Source: Polaribacter sp. BM10 (lineage in GTDB: Bacteria > Bacteroidota > Bacteroidia > Flavobacteriales > Flavobacteriaceae). From it: a DNA stretch of 64,000 nucleotides. Positions within the stretch are counted from its first letter, which is position 1. Every line of letters starts with the position of its first letter. A program made the position numbers and the translations under genes. The notes beneath the pieces are model-generated. The model saw only the letters and a program-made list of their open reading frames with translations, ran no database searches and was not told the DNA's origin. Shown here piece after piece: positions 47,947-56,629 of the stretch. Where the stretch lies: positions 186,001 to 250,000 of the forward strand of contig NZ_CP019704.1 of assembly GCF_002005425.1 (NCBI RefSeq), read 5' to 3'.

Positions 47947-50900
47947 AGTAGGCAGTATAGAACGTATCACACAACATAGAGTTGTAAAGTTATTCCAAGA
48001 AGAATTAGGGTATACATATTTAGGTGATTGGCAAGAAGATAGAGAAAATAGTAATATTGAGGAAGAATACTTAACAAAGTATTTACTTAAAAAAGGGTAT
48101 AACAATGCTCAAATTACCAAAGCTATTTATGAGCTAAAAACAACTGCCAATAATTTTAGTGATAGCTTGTATACTACTAATAAAAACGTCTATGAATTAT
48201 TGCGTTATGGTGCTGATATAAAAACAGAAATTGGTAAAAATACAGAGAAAGTTCATTTTATAGATTGGAGAAATTGGGAATCAAATGATTTCGCAATAGC
48301 AGAAGAAGTAACCATAAAAGGTAACAAAACAAAGAGACCAGACATAGTTATTTATGTAAATGGTATTGCATTAGGTGTGTTAGAATTAAAAAGAAGTACC
48401 ATAACTATAAACGATGGTATTCGCCAAAACATTACCAATCAACAAGACCGTTTTATTCAACCATTCTTTTCAACAGTGCAATATTTATTTGCAGGAAATG
48501 ATACAGAAGGTTTACGCTATGGAGCTATTAAAACACCAGAAAAATATTATCTAAAATGGAAAGAAGATGTAGAAGATAATAGTAGAAATCTATTAGATAA
48601 GTATCTTTTAAAGATGTGTGATAAAGAACGTTTTTTAGAAATTATCTACGATTTTATTGTCTTTGATGGTGGTGTTAAAAAGTTACCAAGAGTACATCAA
48701 TATTTTGGAGTTAAAGAATCTCAAAAACATATCAATAGATATGAAGGTGGTATTATTTGGCACACACAAGGTAGTGGTAAAAGTATCACTATGGTATATT
48801 TAGCAAAATGGATTTTGGAAAATAATCCAAATGCAAGAGTGGTTGTTTTAACAGATAGAGATGAATTAGATAAGCAAATCGAAAGTGTTTTTAAAGCTAC
48901 AGACGAAACAATATATCGTACTAAAAGCGGTAAAGATTTAATGCAGAAATTAAGTGTTCCTACACCAAGATTAATGTGTTCTTTAGTACATAAGTTTGGG
49001 AAAAAAGATACTGGTAATTTTAATCAGTTTATTAAAGAATTAGAAAGTCAACCCTCACAAACAGTAGGTGAATTATTTGTATTTGTAGATGAGTGTCATA
49101 GAACACAAAGTGGTCGTTTACATAGAACAATGAAAGCCATTTTACCAAATGCTGTTTTTATTGGTTTTACAGGTACACCCTTACTTAAAAAAGATAAGTC
49201 TACAAGTTTAGAAATATTTGGCAAATACATACATACCTATAAATTTAATGAAGGTGTGGCAGATGGTGTTATATTAGATTTGGTTTACGAAGCAAGAGAT
49301 ATAGACCAACGTTTAACCTCTCAAAAAAGAGTAGACCAATGGTTTGCAGCAAAAACTAAAGGCTTAAACGATTTTCAGAAATCTGAACTCAAAAAGAAAT
49401 GGGGAACAATGCAAAAAGTATTGAGCAGTAGTTCGCGAATGGATAGAGTGGTTACGGATATAGTTTTTGACTTTAGTACAAAACCTCGTTTATCTTCTCA
49501 AAACGGAAATGCAATTTTAGTCGCATATTCAATATATGAAGCGTGTAGATATTATGAATTATTCCTTAAAACACCATTAAAAGATAAGTGTGCAATTGTA
49601 ACATCATATAGTCCACATACAAGTGACGTAACAACTGAAGATACAGGTGCAAGTACAGATACTGAAAAAGAGTTTATGTATAATTTGTATACGGAATTAT
49701 TAGGTACAAAATCTACGGAACAATATGAAGATTGGGCAAAAGCAAAGTTTAATGATGAGCCTGCAAATATGAAACTTCTAATTGTGGTATCTAAATTGCT
49801 GACAGGTTTTGATGCTCCAAGTTGCTCTTATTTATATATTGATAAGAGTATGAAAGACCACGGATTGTTTCAGGCAATTTGTAGAGTAAATCGTTTAGAT
49901 GGTGATGATAAAGATTTTGGTTACATCGTAGATTATAAAGATTTATTTAAAAATTTGGTTAATGATAAAGGAACAGGAGCTTTACAATTATACACTACAG
50001 AATTAGACTATGATGATTTTGAAGCGAAAGATATTGATGTGATGCTTCAAGACCGTTTAAAAGTTGGTAAAGAGCGTTTAGATAATGCTTTAGAGGAAAT
50101 ACATATTTTATGTGAACCTGTTGCAATGCCCAGAAACACACTTGCGTATATTCATTATTTCTGTGGCAATACAGAAATAAAAGCAGAACTAAAGGCGAAA
50201 GAAACACAACGTACAGCCTTGTATAAAAAAACAGTTTCTTTAATTCGTGCGTATGCAAATATAGCAGATGAAATGGAAGAAGCAGGTTATACATCAAGTG
50301 AAGAAATTAGTATAAAGAAAGAATTAGACCATTACTTAAAATTAAGAGAAGAGATAAGACAAGCAAGTGGTGAAACACTGGATTTGAAAACCTATGAAGC
50401 TGATATGCGTCATCTAATAGATACATATATTCAAGCAGATGAATCTGAAGTAATTTCTCCTTTTGATGATATGCCTTTATTAGATATTATCGTAAAATCT
50501 GGAATGGCAGATGCTATTAATTCAATGCCTGATGGTATAAAATCGAATCAAGGAGCAGTAGCAGAAACAATTGAGAATAATGTTCGTAAAAAGATTATTA
50601 AAGAGCATTTAATTGATCCTGCTTTTTTTGAAGAAATGTCTAAACTTTTGGGAGAAATAATAAAAGAGCGTAAAGCAAACGCTATAAGTTATGCAGAGTA
50701 TTTAGAAAAGATTGCAGAATTAGCTAAACGTGTAAATGAAGGTAAAAGTGAAGAAACTCCTGAAACATTAGTTACTATGGCACAAAGAGCCTTGTATAAT
50801 AATTTAGCTAAAAATGAAGTGTTAGCAATGAAAATTGATGCTGCTGTAAAAAATGTGAAAAGAGATAGTTGGAGAGGTAATTTACCAAAAGAAAGAGAAA

Positions 50901-51043
50901 TTAAAGCAGAAATTTACAAACAATTAGCTTCTTATTCAGTGGATACAGGTATAGATATTGCAAATGAATTGCCTGAACCTTATGGTATGGAAAACAAAGT
51001 AGAAGCTATTTTTAAATTAATAATAGAACAACCAGAATATTAA
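47939..51043 (+). CDS. hsdR: type I restriction endonuclease motor/nuclease subunit
   Basis: A 1034-aa subunit. The nuclease domain carries the PD-(D/E)xK-type motif KRPDIVIYVN..LGVLELKRS (about 132-154). The SF2 helicase motor has Walker A TQGSGKS (about 276-282), DECHRTQSG (about 384) and FTGTP (motif III-like). It translocates DNA and cuts at a distance when the site is unmethylated. The 8-bp overlap with the DUF262 gene and 1-bp overlap with the YgjP-like gene (TAATG) show tight coupling. Confidence 0.95.
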   Translation: MNKVGSIERITQHRVVKLFQEELGYTYLGDWQEDRENSNIEEEYLTKYLLKKGYNNAQITKAIYELKTTANNFSDSLYTTNKNVYELLRYGADIKTEIGKNTEKVHFIDWRNWESNDFAIAEEVTIKGNKTKRPDIVIYVNGIALGVLELKRSTITINDGIRQNITNQQDRFIQPFFSTVQYLFAGNDTEGLRYGAIKTPEKYYLKWKEDVEDNSRNLLDKYLLKMCDKERFLEIIYDFIVFDGGVKKLPRVHQYFGVKESQKHINRYEGGIIWHTQGSGKSITMVYLAKWILENNPNARVVVLTDRDELDKQIESVFKATDETIYRTKSGKDLMQKLSVPTPRLMCSLVHKFGKKDTGNFNQFIKELESQPSQTVGELFVFVDECHRTQSGRLHRTMKAILPNAVFIGFTGTPLLKKDKSTSLEIFGKYIHTYKFNEGVADGVILDLVYEARDIDQRLTSQKRVDQWFAAKTKGLNDFQKSELKKKWGTMQKVLSSSSRMDRVVTDIVFDFSTKPRLSSQNGNAILVAYSIYEACRYYELFLKTPLKDKCAIVTSYSPHTSDVTTEDTGASTDTEKEFMYNLYTELLGTKSTEQYEDWAKAKFNDEPANMKLLIVVSKLLTGFDAPSCSYLYIDKSMKDHGLFQAICRVNRLDGDDKDFGYIVDYKDLFKNLVNDKGTGALQLYTTELDYDDFEAKDIDVMLQDRLKVGKERLDNALEEIHILCEPVAMPRNTLAYIHYFCGNTEIKAELKAKETQRTALYKKTVSLIRAYANIADEMEEAGYTSSEEISIKKELDHYLKLREEIRQASGETLDLKTYEADMRHLIDTYIQADESEVISPFDDMPLLDIIVKSGMADAINSMPDGIKSNQGAVAETIENNVRKKIIKEHLIDPAFFEEMSKLLGEIIKERKANAISYAEYLEKIAELAKRVNEGKSEETPETLVTMAQRALYNNLAKNEVLAMKIDAAVKNVKRDSWRGNLPKEREIKAEIYKQLASYSVDTGIDIANELPEPYGMENKVEAIFKLIIEQPEY

Positions 51044-51756
51044 TGCAAAACATTCAGTTAGGAAATATTAAAATAGAAGTAGAACAAAAGGATATTAAAA
51101 ACATTCATTTGAGTGTATATCCACCTAATGGCGTTGTTCGTATTGCTGCACCAAATAGAATGGATTTAGATACTATTCGTGTATTTGCGTTAAATAAATT
51201 AAAGTGGATTAAAAATCAACAAGAAATATTTAAAAATCAAGCAAGAGAAACCCCACGAGAATACTTAACTAAAGAGAGTCATTATTTTTTAGGAAAAAGA
51301 TATTTATTAGAAGTAATAGAACAAAATAGTCCACCACAAGTTGTTTTAAAACACAATACAATTGAGTTACATATAAGACCTGGTACATCAGAAGAAAAAA
51401 GAGAAGAACTGATGACAGAATGGTATCGTGTGGAATTAAAAAAAATAACCCCCAAATTAATAGCTAAATGGGAAAAAGTGATTGGTGTTCAATCGAATGA
51501 ATTTGGTATAAAAAAAATGAAAACGAAATGGGGTACCTGTAATGTGGCAGCAAAAAGAATATGGCTCAATTTAGAGTTAGCTAAAAAACCCTTGGAATGT
51601 ATTGAATTTATTGTTGTTCACGAATTAGTCCATTTATTAGAAAGGACTCATAATGAGGTATTTGTAGGGTATATGAATCAATTTATGCCTAAATGGAGAT
51701 TTTATAGAGAAGAATTAAACAAATTACCTTTTAGACACATAGATTGGAAATATTAA
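51043..51756 (+). CDS. YgjP-type M48/SprT-like zinc metallopeptidase (DUF45)
   Basis: A 237-aa protein with the zinc motif HELVHLLERTH (about 194-204), the preceding KTKWGTCN block and a C-terminal WRFYREELN, matching the YgjP family (DUF45). Genes of this family are frequent directly after hsdR in type I systems, but their role there is unknown to me. Its ATG overlaps the hsdR stop codon. Confidence 0.9.
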   Translation: MQNIQLGNIKIEVEQKDIKNIHLSVYPPNGVVRIAAPNRMDLDTIRVFALNKLKWIKNQQEIFKNQARETPREYLTKESHYFLGKRYLLEVIEQNSPPQVVLKHNTIELHIRPGTSEEKREELMTEWYRVELKKITPKLIAKWEKVIGVQSNEFGIKKMKTKWGTCNVAAKRIWLNLELAKKPLECIEFIVVHELVHLLERTHNEVFVGYMNQFMPKWRFYREELNKLPFRHIDWKY

Positions 51757-51773
51757 AAAAAAGTAGTTAAGCG

Positions 51774-52931
51774 ATGAATAATTTAGTAGTAATTTTAGGA
51801 GCAGGTTTTTCATTTCCAGCAGGTTTACCTTTAGCAAATGATATCAAAAAACGTTTTAACAGGGTCCAAAAAGAAAAACTATTATTAGCTAGTTCAAGTG
51901 AATGGATGTGGGCAGATGATAAAGACGATACTACAAAACATAATGGGTCATTAGGCTTTGACCATTTAGCTTATTCTTATATTTTAAATGAAATTGTTAA
52001 AGCCTATAATGATGATGTTGATGATTTTGATAATTATGAAGTTTTCTTCTCTTATGTTTTAGATAAGTTTAGTGATTTAGATTGGTTTAAAGAAATATAT
52101 GCAAAAGCTAAAAATGAACTTATTAAAGACAAACCATATTTAGTCTCTGAACCTTTGCCACATTCTGATTATCTTGTTCCATTAACACAAGAACCTTACA
52201 TAAAAAAAATACAAGATATATTCAATTATCTTATTGGTGATATGTTATTTGTTTCAAATGCAACAGTAGATAACTCAATTTCTGAATATACTAAGTTTAT
52301 AGATTATATACAGACATTTGATAGAGTTGATATTTTTACACTTAACCACGATTTATTATTAGAAAAAATACTTTCTAAAAAGGGTATATCATTTTGTAGA
52401 GGTTTTTCTATAGATAATTCAGATGTTTATTATGAAAATAATCCTTTGCCTATATTTAATAATCATTTTACAGATAAAATAAACATACATAAGTTACACG
52501 GTAGTACAGACTTTTTTAAATTTCAACATTTTAATAATGATGCGGGTCTATTTTGGTCCCCTACAGAAAAGTATAACTATTTTGTAACGCAAAGTTATAA
52601 TACAAAACATTATGCTGTAAGAGTAAATCCCATAACAAAAAAGGTTGAACAGGATATGAATTTTGATATAATCCCAAAATTTATAACAGGTACAAAGAAA
52701 ACAAGTATAATATCAAATGATATTATGTACTCCCAATTATTTAAGAATTTTGAAAATGCCATAAATGTTGCTTCTCAACTATTAATATCTGGTTATTCAT
52801 ATGGTGATGAACATATAAATAATGAATTAAAAAAGAGAGATGATATTAAAATCATAAACCAAAATCCTTATAATCCTTACCCTTTTAAATGTTCTGAATT
52901 AAATGAAATAAAATCGTTAGAAGATTTATAG
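51774..52931 (+). CDS. SIR2-like NAD-binding protein
   Basis: A 385-aa protein with SIR2-family motifs: GAGFSFPAGLP (9-19), TLNHDLLLEK, HKLHGSTDFF and SGYSYGDEHIN near the C terminus. Many bacterial SIR2-like proteins are abortive-infection effectors that hydrolyse NAD+ once a phage is sensed. It is the last gene of the defence operon, 17 bp after the YgjP-like gene. Only the SIR2 fold is evident, with no separate sensor domain, so the trigger, if it is an effector, would have to come from a partner. Confidence 0.85.
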   Translation: MNNLVVILGAGFSFPAGLPLANDIKKRFNRVQKEKLLLASSSEWMWADDKDDTTKHNGSLGFDHLAYSYILNEIVKAYNDDVDDFDNYEVFFSYVLDKFSDLDWFKEIYAKAKNELIKDKPYLVSEPLPHSDYLVPLTQEPYIKKIQDIFNYLIGDMLFVSNATVDNSISEYTKFIDYIQTFDRVDIFTLNHDLLLEKILSKKGISFCRGFSIDNSDVYYENNPLPIFNNHFTDKINIHKLHGSTDFFKFQHFNNDAGLFWSPTEKYNYFVTQSYNTKHYAVRVNPITKKVEQDMNFDIIPKFITGTKKTSIISNDIMYSQLFKNFENAINVASQLLISGYSYGDEHINNELKKRDDIKIINQNPYNPYPFKCSELNEIKSLEDL

Positions 52932-53667
52932 TACAATCAAACCTCCACAACACAAAACTCAGTTTATTGCGAAAAGCAAAAACCCTCTGTCTTTTGTGTT
53001 GTTCCGCTCACCATACAAGTTTAGCGTTTTAATATTCTAAAGGTATTTGCATTTTAAAGCTTGTCTTTTCGCATACTCAAAAACAACTTTAAAAAGCAAT
53101 CTTTAATATTGTTTTCATAAAACACAAAACTCTCCAAAGCTAAGTTACATAACGGGTAGTTATACTGCTTTTTCGTAAAAACTCCAGGCACTATAACGCC
53201 ATTATGTAAAATAGCCCCACAGCCATTGCGCACCTAGGAAATTTATAATACCATCCAGATATTTTAACAACATGTAGTAGTTAATGCATTTATTTTTATA
53301 AGTGCTTATAGGTATAATTAATATAAAATAGTAAAGTAAAAACAATCCAGTTGCAATTCAAAACAATTTTAAAGCACCTATAAAAACAAAAAAAGCCAAT
53401 AAGAGTATAAATTTTTATTTGTAAATCATTTAGGCGGTTACCGTTTTCACTAAAAGCAAATGCGTTGGTATTTTTAAAGCATTCAGGTAAATTATAGAAG
53501 TCAGTAAAACAAAAAAGTTGTAGTAGCATTCACTTTTAATAAAACCTCACAAAAGTAGTTAGTACAAATAAAAAGTTACACACTTATTCTCGCTGCTGCC
53601 TGCGCACTAGGTACTTCGTCTTTAATTATTTCCACGTAATTGCTTTTTCCTTGAAAACTAGTTTAAA
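52932..53667. other. 736-bp noncoding, structured spacer between the convergent SIR2 and hip operons
   Basis: No convincing gene. A 77-codon minus-strand ORF (53296-53529) has a TAnnTTTG match (53550-53557) upstream but no family resemblance. The spacer has an 11-bp inverted repeat, ACAACACAAAA (52946-52956) and TTTTGTGTTGT (52991-53001). A two-box imperfect inverted repeat runs from TTACATAACGG (53145-53155) to its partner ending ATTATGTAA (53201-53209), which resembles an integron attC fold without the GTT core. Relics of earlier insertions are likely but unproven. Confidence 0.5.
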
Positions 53668-54612
53668 CTATTCAATTCTTTGGTATCTATTTTCTAAAAT
53701 AGTTTTGTAGGCTGTTTTCATTTCATCTGATAAAAAAGAAGTGTTGATCAATTGTATTGCTTTCGATTTATTTTTAAACATACGTTTAAAAACGCCTTTA
53801 ATTTGTTTGTCTGTTAAAGCTAAAAACTGTCCCAGTTTTTCAAAGTGTTCTTTTTTTAACTTCCTTTTTTTTCCTGCTAGCGTAAGTGCTAATTCTTCTG
53901 TGTCTTCTGGTAAAACAATACACACATTTAACAAGTCATAAGCGTGTGAAAGTATCCATCCAGAAGTGTCTTCTATCATCGAAAAATTCTTTAAATGCAT
54001 ATCATTATTCCCTGTTAAAAAGCTAAATAAAGTCAATTCAAAAAAGAAGATTTTATCAAGTAAAGTATTACGCGAATATTGTCCAATAGCTTTTCCTACT
54101 TTTTCCATAGAGCTTTTGTATTTATCATAAGCTTCAGTAACCTGAAATAAATCCAACATATGTATTTTTTCTCCTTCAGTAGTTCTATCAATTCTTTTAG
54201 TGATATAAGCAAGTTCTCCAGAAGCAAGTCGTATCAAGCTAGAAGGCACAACGTTCAATCCAAAGGCAGCTGCAATTCTCATTGTCAAATGTTCATTTTC
54301 TGGCATTTCTCTAAATTGTGGAGTAGGTGGTTTAAAAATATAGTGTCCTCCCAAGGCCCCAACCACTGTAAGTCTTGGGGGTTCTTTTGTACTAATATTG
54401 TTGTCTAAAGACATCGATAGTTTGGGTTGTACACCTGGTACTGCAATACTTCTTTCTACAACGTTTTTTGCTAAAGTCCCCATGTCTTCAAGTCGATATG
54501 GAATCTCTGGAGCTTCTTTGGTTCCAAAGAACTCCAAGGCACATTTTTCATGAAAATCAGTTTCAGTTGTCAATGTGTTGTAACAATACAAACAGTTTTT
54601 TTTAGACTTCAT
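53668..54612 (-). CDS. HipT-like serine/threonine kinase toxin
   Basis: A 314-aa kinase corresponding to the C-terminal kinase core of HipA. Gly-rich loop SIAVPGVQPKL (55-65), ATP-binding Lys94 in YIFKPP, catalytic loop GNNDMHLKN (201-209) and metal-binding Asp226 in AYDLLN are intact. A CxxC...HxxC zinc-ribbon-like start (Cys7, Cys10, His21, Cys24) precedes the kinase. In Escherichia coli O127:H6 HipT phosphorylates tryptophanyl-tRNA synthetase; the target here is unknown. It overlaps the HipS-like gene by 11 bp. Confidence 0.85.
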   Translation of the reverse strand: MKSKKNCLYCYNTLTTETDFHEKCALEFFGTKEAPEIPYRLEDMGTLAKNVVERSIAVPGVQPKLSMSLDNNISTKEPPRLTVVGALGGHYIFKPPTPQFREMPENEHLTMRIAAAFGLNVVPSSLIRLASGELAYITKRIDRTTEGEKIHMLDLFQVTEAYDKYKSSMEKVGKAIGQYSRNTLLDKIFFFELTLFSFLTGNNDMHLKNFSMIEDTSGWILSHAYDLLNVCIVLPEDTEELALTLAGKKRKLKKEHFEKLGQFLALTDKQIKGVFKRMFKNKSKAIQLINTSFLSDEMKTAYKTILENRYQRIE

Positions 54613-54937
54613 CGTTTTCTTTTATAGGGATAACACTAACAGCTCCGATACAATTTTGACAACAGGCCAAAAGCAAGCCCATACTGTCATTTGCTTTTAT
54701 TTTCCAGTTTTTTGTAGCAATCTCTAGCAACCATCCTTCTGGAATTAATCCTTCAAAAAAAGGAAACAAACGAGCACTTGTATAGGGATCAGTTCTTACA
54801 GGCATGCTAAACGTGATAAATTGTTTAGGATAATGGGTTACATAAGAAGGATCATATGTAAAAACAAAATCTCCTTCTACGGTTTCTAGTATAATACCTG
54901 CAAGTGTCTCTTTATAATATACATTACCTTGTCTCAT
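54602..54937 (-). CDS. HipS-like antitoxin (HipA N-terminal domain)
   Basis: A 111-aa protein equivalent to the N-terminal subdomain of HipA, here a separate gene (AGIILETVEGDFVFTYDP..., then ARLFPFFEGLIPEGWLLE, the conserved HipA N1 block). In three-gene HipBST systems the corresponding protein HipS is the antitoxin that inhibits the kinase; the same role is inferred. It overlaps the HipB-like gene by 14 bp. Confidence 0.85.
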   Translation of the reverse strand: MRQGNVYYKETLAGIILETVEGDFVFTYDPSYVTHYPKQFITFSMPVRTDPYTSARLFPFFEGLIPEGWLLEIATKNWKIKANDSMGLLLACCQNCIGAVSVIPIKENDEV

Positions 54938-55142
54938 CGTCTATACTTTTTTTTGCTATTGGGGCTAACTCATGACCAAACATGGCTAAAACCAAATTCA
55001 CTTTTTCTAAATTTAAATTGGTTTTACCTTGTTCTATTTTTCTAATAACGGTCAAAGCAACACCTGTACGTTCAGCAAACTCTTCTTGGGTAAGATGTAC
55101 TTCTTTTCTACGATTTTTAACAAATTCTGATAATAGCTTCAT
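54924..55142 (-). CDS. HipB-like HTH repressor
   Basis: A 72-aa Xre-type helix-turn-helix protein (LTQEEFAERTGVALTVIRKIEQGKTN, about 18-43) that opens the hip operon. It would bind the three operators directly upstream and repress the operon with HipS and HipT as corepressors (family knowledge plus inference). Start at the ATG whose upstream region begins with operator 1. Confidence 0.88.
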   Translation of the reverse strand: MKLLSEFVKNRRKEVHLTQEEFAERTGVALTVIRKIEQGKTNLNLEKVNLVLAMFGHELAPIAKKSIDDETR

Positions 55143-55240
55143 TATATGCTTTTAAATATAAATATAGGCAAATATACTAAATTATATGCATGTAGATATA
55201 ATTTAGTGATTAAAAGTATTTTTATATGCTTTTAGATATA
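55143..55240 (-). promoter_or_regulatory. hip promoter with three 40-bp-spaced TATAT-N8-ATATA operators
   Basis: Three 18-bp copies start at 55143, 55183 and 55223, exactly 40 bp apart. Each has the form TATAT-N8-ATATA (TATATGCTTTTAAATATA, TATATGCATGTAGATATA, TATATGCTTTTAGATATA). The E. coli HipB operator TATCC-N8-GGATA has the same 5-8-5 layout. The middle copy extends to an 11-bp perfect arm pair (CTAAATTATAT, 55177-55187; ATATAATTTAG, 55196-55206). The minus-strand -7 box TATATTTG (55169-55176) lies between copies 1 and 2, so copy 1 covers the probable start point and copy 2 the -33 region. Confidence 0.8.
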
Positions 55241-55607
55241 GTAAAAATAATAGGAGAAAAAGAAAAACAAAAAAAGACAGCAAAACAAATGCTTCCCTGG
55301 GCAGCGTACTTGTTTCAGAATCTCATAATCTCAACGTAAAAAACAACGATATCAAAATTTTGTCATTGTAAATCCATCGCTATTAGCCTATAAAGGTCAA
55401 GCCCTTCGGGTTTTGAAAAAAATCTCCACCAACTAAAAAAATCAGTATTAAAAAATCAACACGCTAGTGGTTGGTAGTATTTTTCTCAAAAACCTTGATA
55501 GTCTAGCCTCACCATTTAAAAAACAGCTTTCTTTTTGTTGTTTTCCTTTCCAAAATTTTATGGGCAAAAAAAATAGCAAAAGAATCTGAACCTTAAAATG
55601 GATACTT
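55241..55607. other. 367-bp spacer without recognised gene
   Basis: I see no coding region. It is AT-rich with a short GC patch CAAGCCCTTCGGGTTTTG (55389-55406), a possible hairpin (CCC TTC GGG). It separates the divergent hip operon from the DUF6943-like gene and must hold the latter's promoter, but no clear TAnnTTTG was found. Confidence 0.4.
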
Positions 55608-56012
55608 ATGCAAAATTTTGAAATCAAGACACACCAAATCGGACGCACATACAAAGCGCCACATTTTTTTATTTTAAATAAAGGGCTAAATAGCGGAAAA
55701 CCGCTAGACAAACCTTGTCCAAATTGCTTTGTAATTATTGCAAAAACAAAAGCAAAAAGAGAATCCCTGTATTACTTGTGTTTATCCTTAAAAGAAGGGC
55801 AATTCTTTGCCTATTATTTAAAAGGATCAGTGATTCCTTTTATTGGTATCTCAGATGCTAAAAAAGTAATCAATACTGCTTTGCAAAATTATGAGGCACA
55901 ACAATGGCAAATGAAAGTTGAAAAGCTTAAAAAAATCGCAGCTTTTGAAGAAAACTTAAAACAGCAGTTGTCAACCATTTCAAAATTAAAAATTGCTTTG
56001 CTAAGATCTTAA
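55608..56012 (+). CDS. small conserved protein resembling DUF6943
   Basis: A 134-aa protein. Its N-terminal half (GRTYKAPHFFILNKGLNSGK, then PCPNCFVI) looks like a small Bacteroidota family found on mobile elements that I believe is DUF6943; this is from memory. A PCPNC motif (50-54) could bind metal. The C-terminal half is a Lys/Gln-rich helix. Function unknown. It is the first gene of the distal cargo. Confidence 0.65.
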   Translation: MQNFEIKTHQIGRTYKAPHFFILNKGLNSGKPLDKPCPNCFVIIAKTKAKRESLYYLCLSLKEGQFFAYYLKGSVIPFIGISDAKKVINTALQNYEAQQWQMKVEKLKKIAAFEENLKQQLSTISKLKIALLRS

Positions 56013-56270
56013 TTGGCGCAGCCATCCTGAAATTTATTTAGTATTTCAAAATCTAAAGCATATCCATTCTTTAAGGAAAATCCCAAACGACCTATTTTAT
56101 TTTTTGTAAGAATTCAATTTTTGTGGAATTCAGAGAACCCAAAGAGCTTGCGGTCTGGGTTCGAAAATGAAATAAAAAGTAGAATTCAAATAAAATAAAA
56201 GTGAGTCTTGATTTTTTGTTTCGTTTTTTATCAAGAAAAAATGAAAAGGAATAAAACCACCAACCAAATC

Positions 56271-56621
56271 ATGAAAGTAATCATAGCAGGAAGCAGAAAC
56301 TTCACCAACTATCATAAATTAAAAAAAGAATGCAATCAATTCCTCCAGGATTATAAAAAAATCGAAATTGTATCGGGTTGTCATTATAAAGGAGCAGATA
56401 AATTGGGCATTCAGTTTGCAAATGAAAAAGGTTTTGAAGTGATAAAGTTCCCTGCAGCATGGAATACATATGGAAAAGCAGCAGGTCCAAAAAGAAATAA
56501 AGAAATGGCAATATTTTCTGATGTATTAATTGCTTTTTGGGATGGAAAGAGCAGAGGTACTAAGAATATGATTCAGTTGGCAAAACAAAATGGATTGTTA
56601 TTGAAAGTTATATTGTTTTAA
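56271..56621 (+). CDS. SLOG-family protein (DUF2493/YspA type)
   Basis: A 116-aa Rossmann-like protein beginning MKVIIAGSRNFTNY, with SGCHYKGADKLGIQFANEKG (about 41-60), the nucleotide-binding loop, and DVLIAFWDGKSRGTKNMI (about 85-102). The pattern is that of the DUF2493 (YspA, cpYpsA-related SLOG) family. SLOG proteins bind nucleotide-derived ligands and are often linked with defence or conflict systems. An in-frame ATG at 56241 is an alternative start; the family usually begins at MKVIIAGSR. Confidence 0.82.
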   Translation: MKVIIAGSRNFTNYHKLKKECNQFLQDYKKIEIVSGCHYKGADKLGIQFANEKGFEVIKFPAAWNTYGKAAGPKRNKEMAIFSDVLIAFWDGKSRGTKNMIQLAKQNGLLLKVILF

Positions 56622-56629
56622 ATCATAAA

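Noticed and set aside
53296..53529. 77-codon minus-strand ORF with a TAnnTTTG match upstream
   Set aside because: The translation is aromatic/Cys-rich without family resemblance, the spacer around it is structured noncoding DNA, and AT-rich sequence gives such frames by chance.
55448..55711. 87-codon minus-strand ORF overlapping the DUF6943-like gene
   Set aside because: It overlaps a better supported forward gene and shows no recognisable protein pattern.
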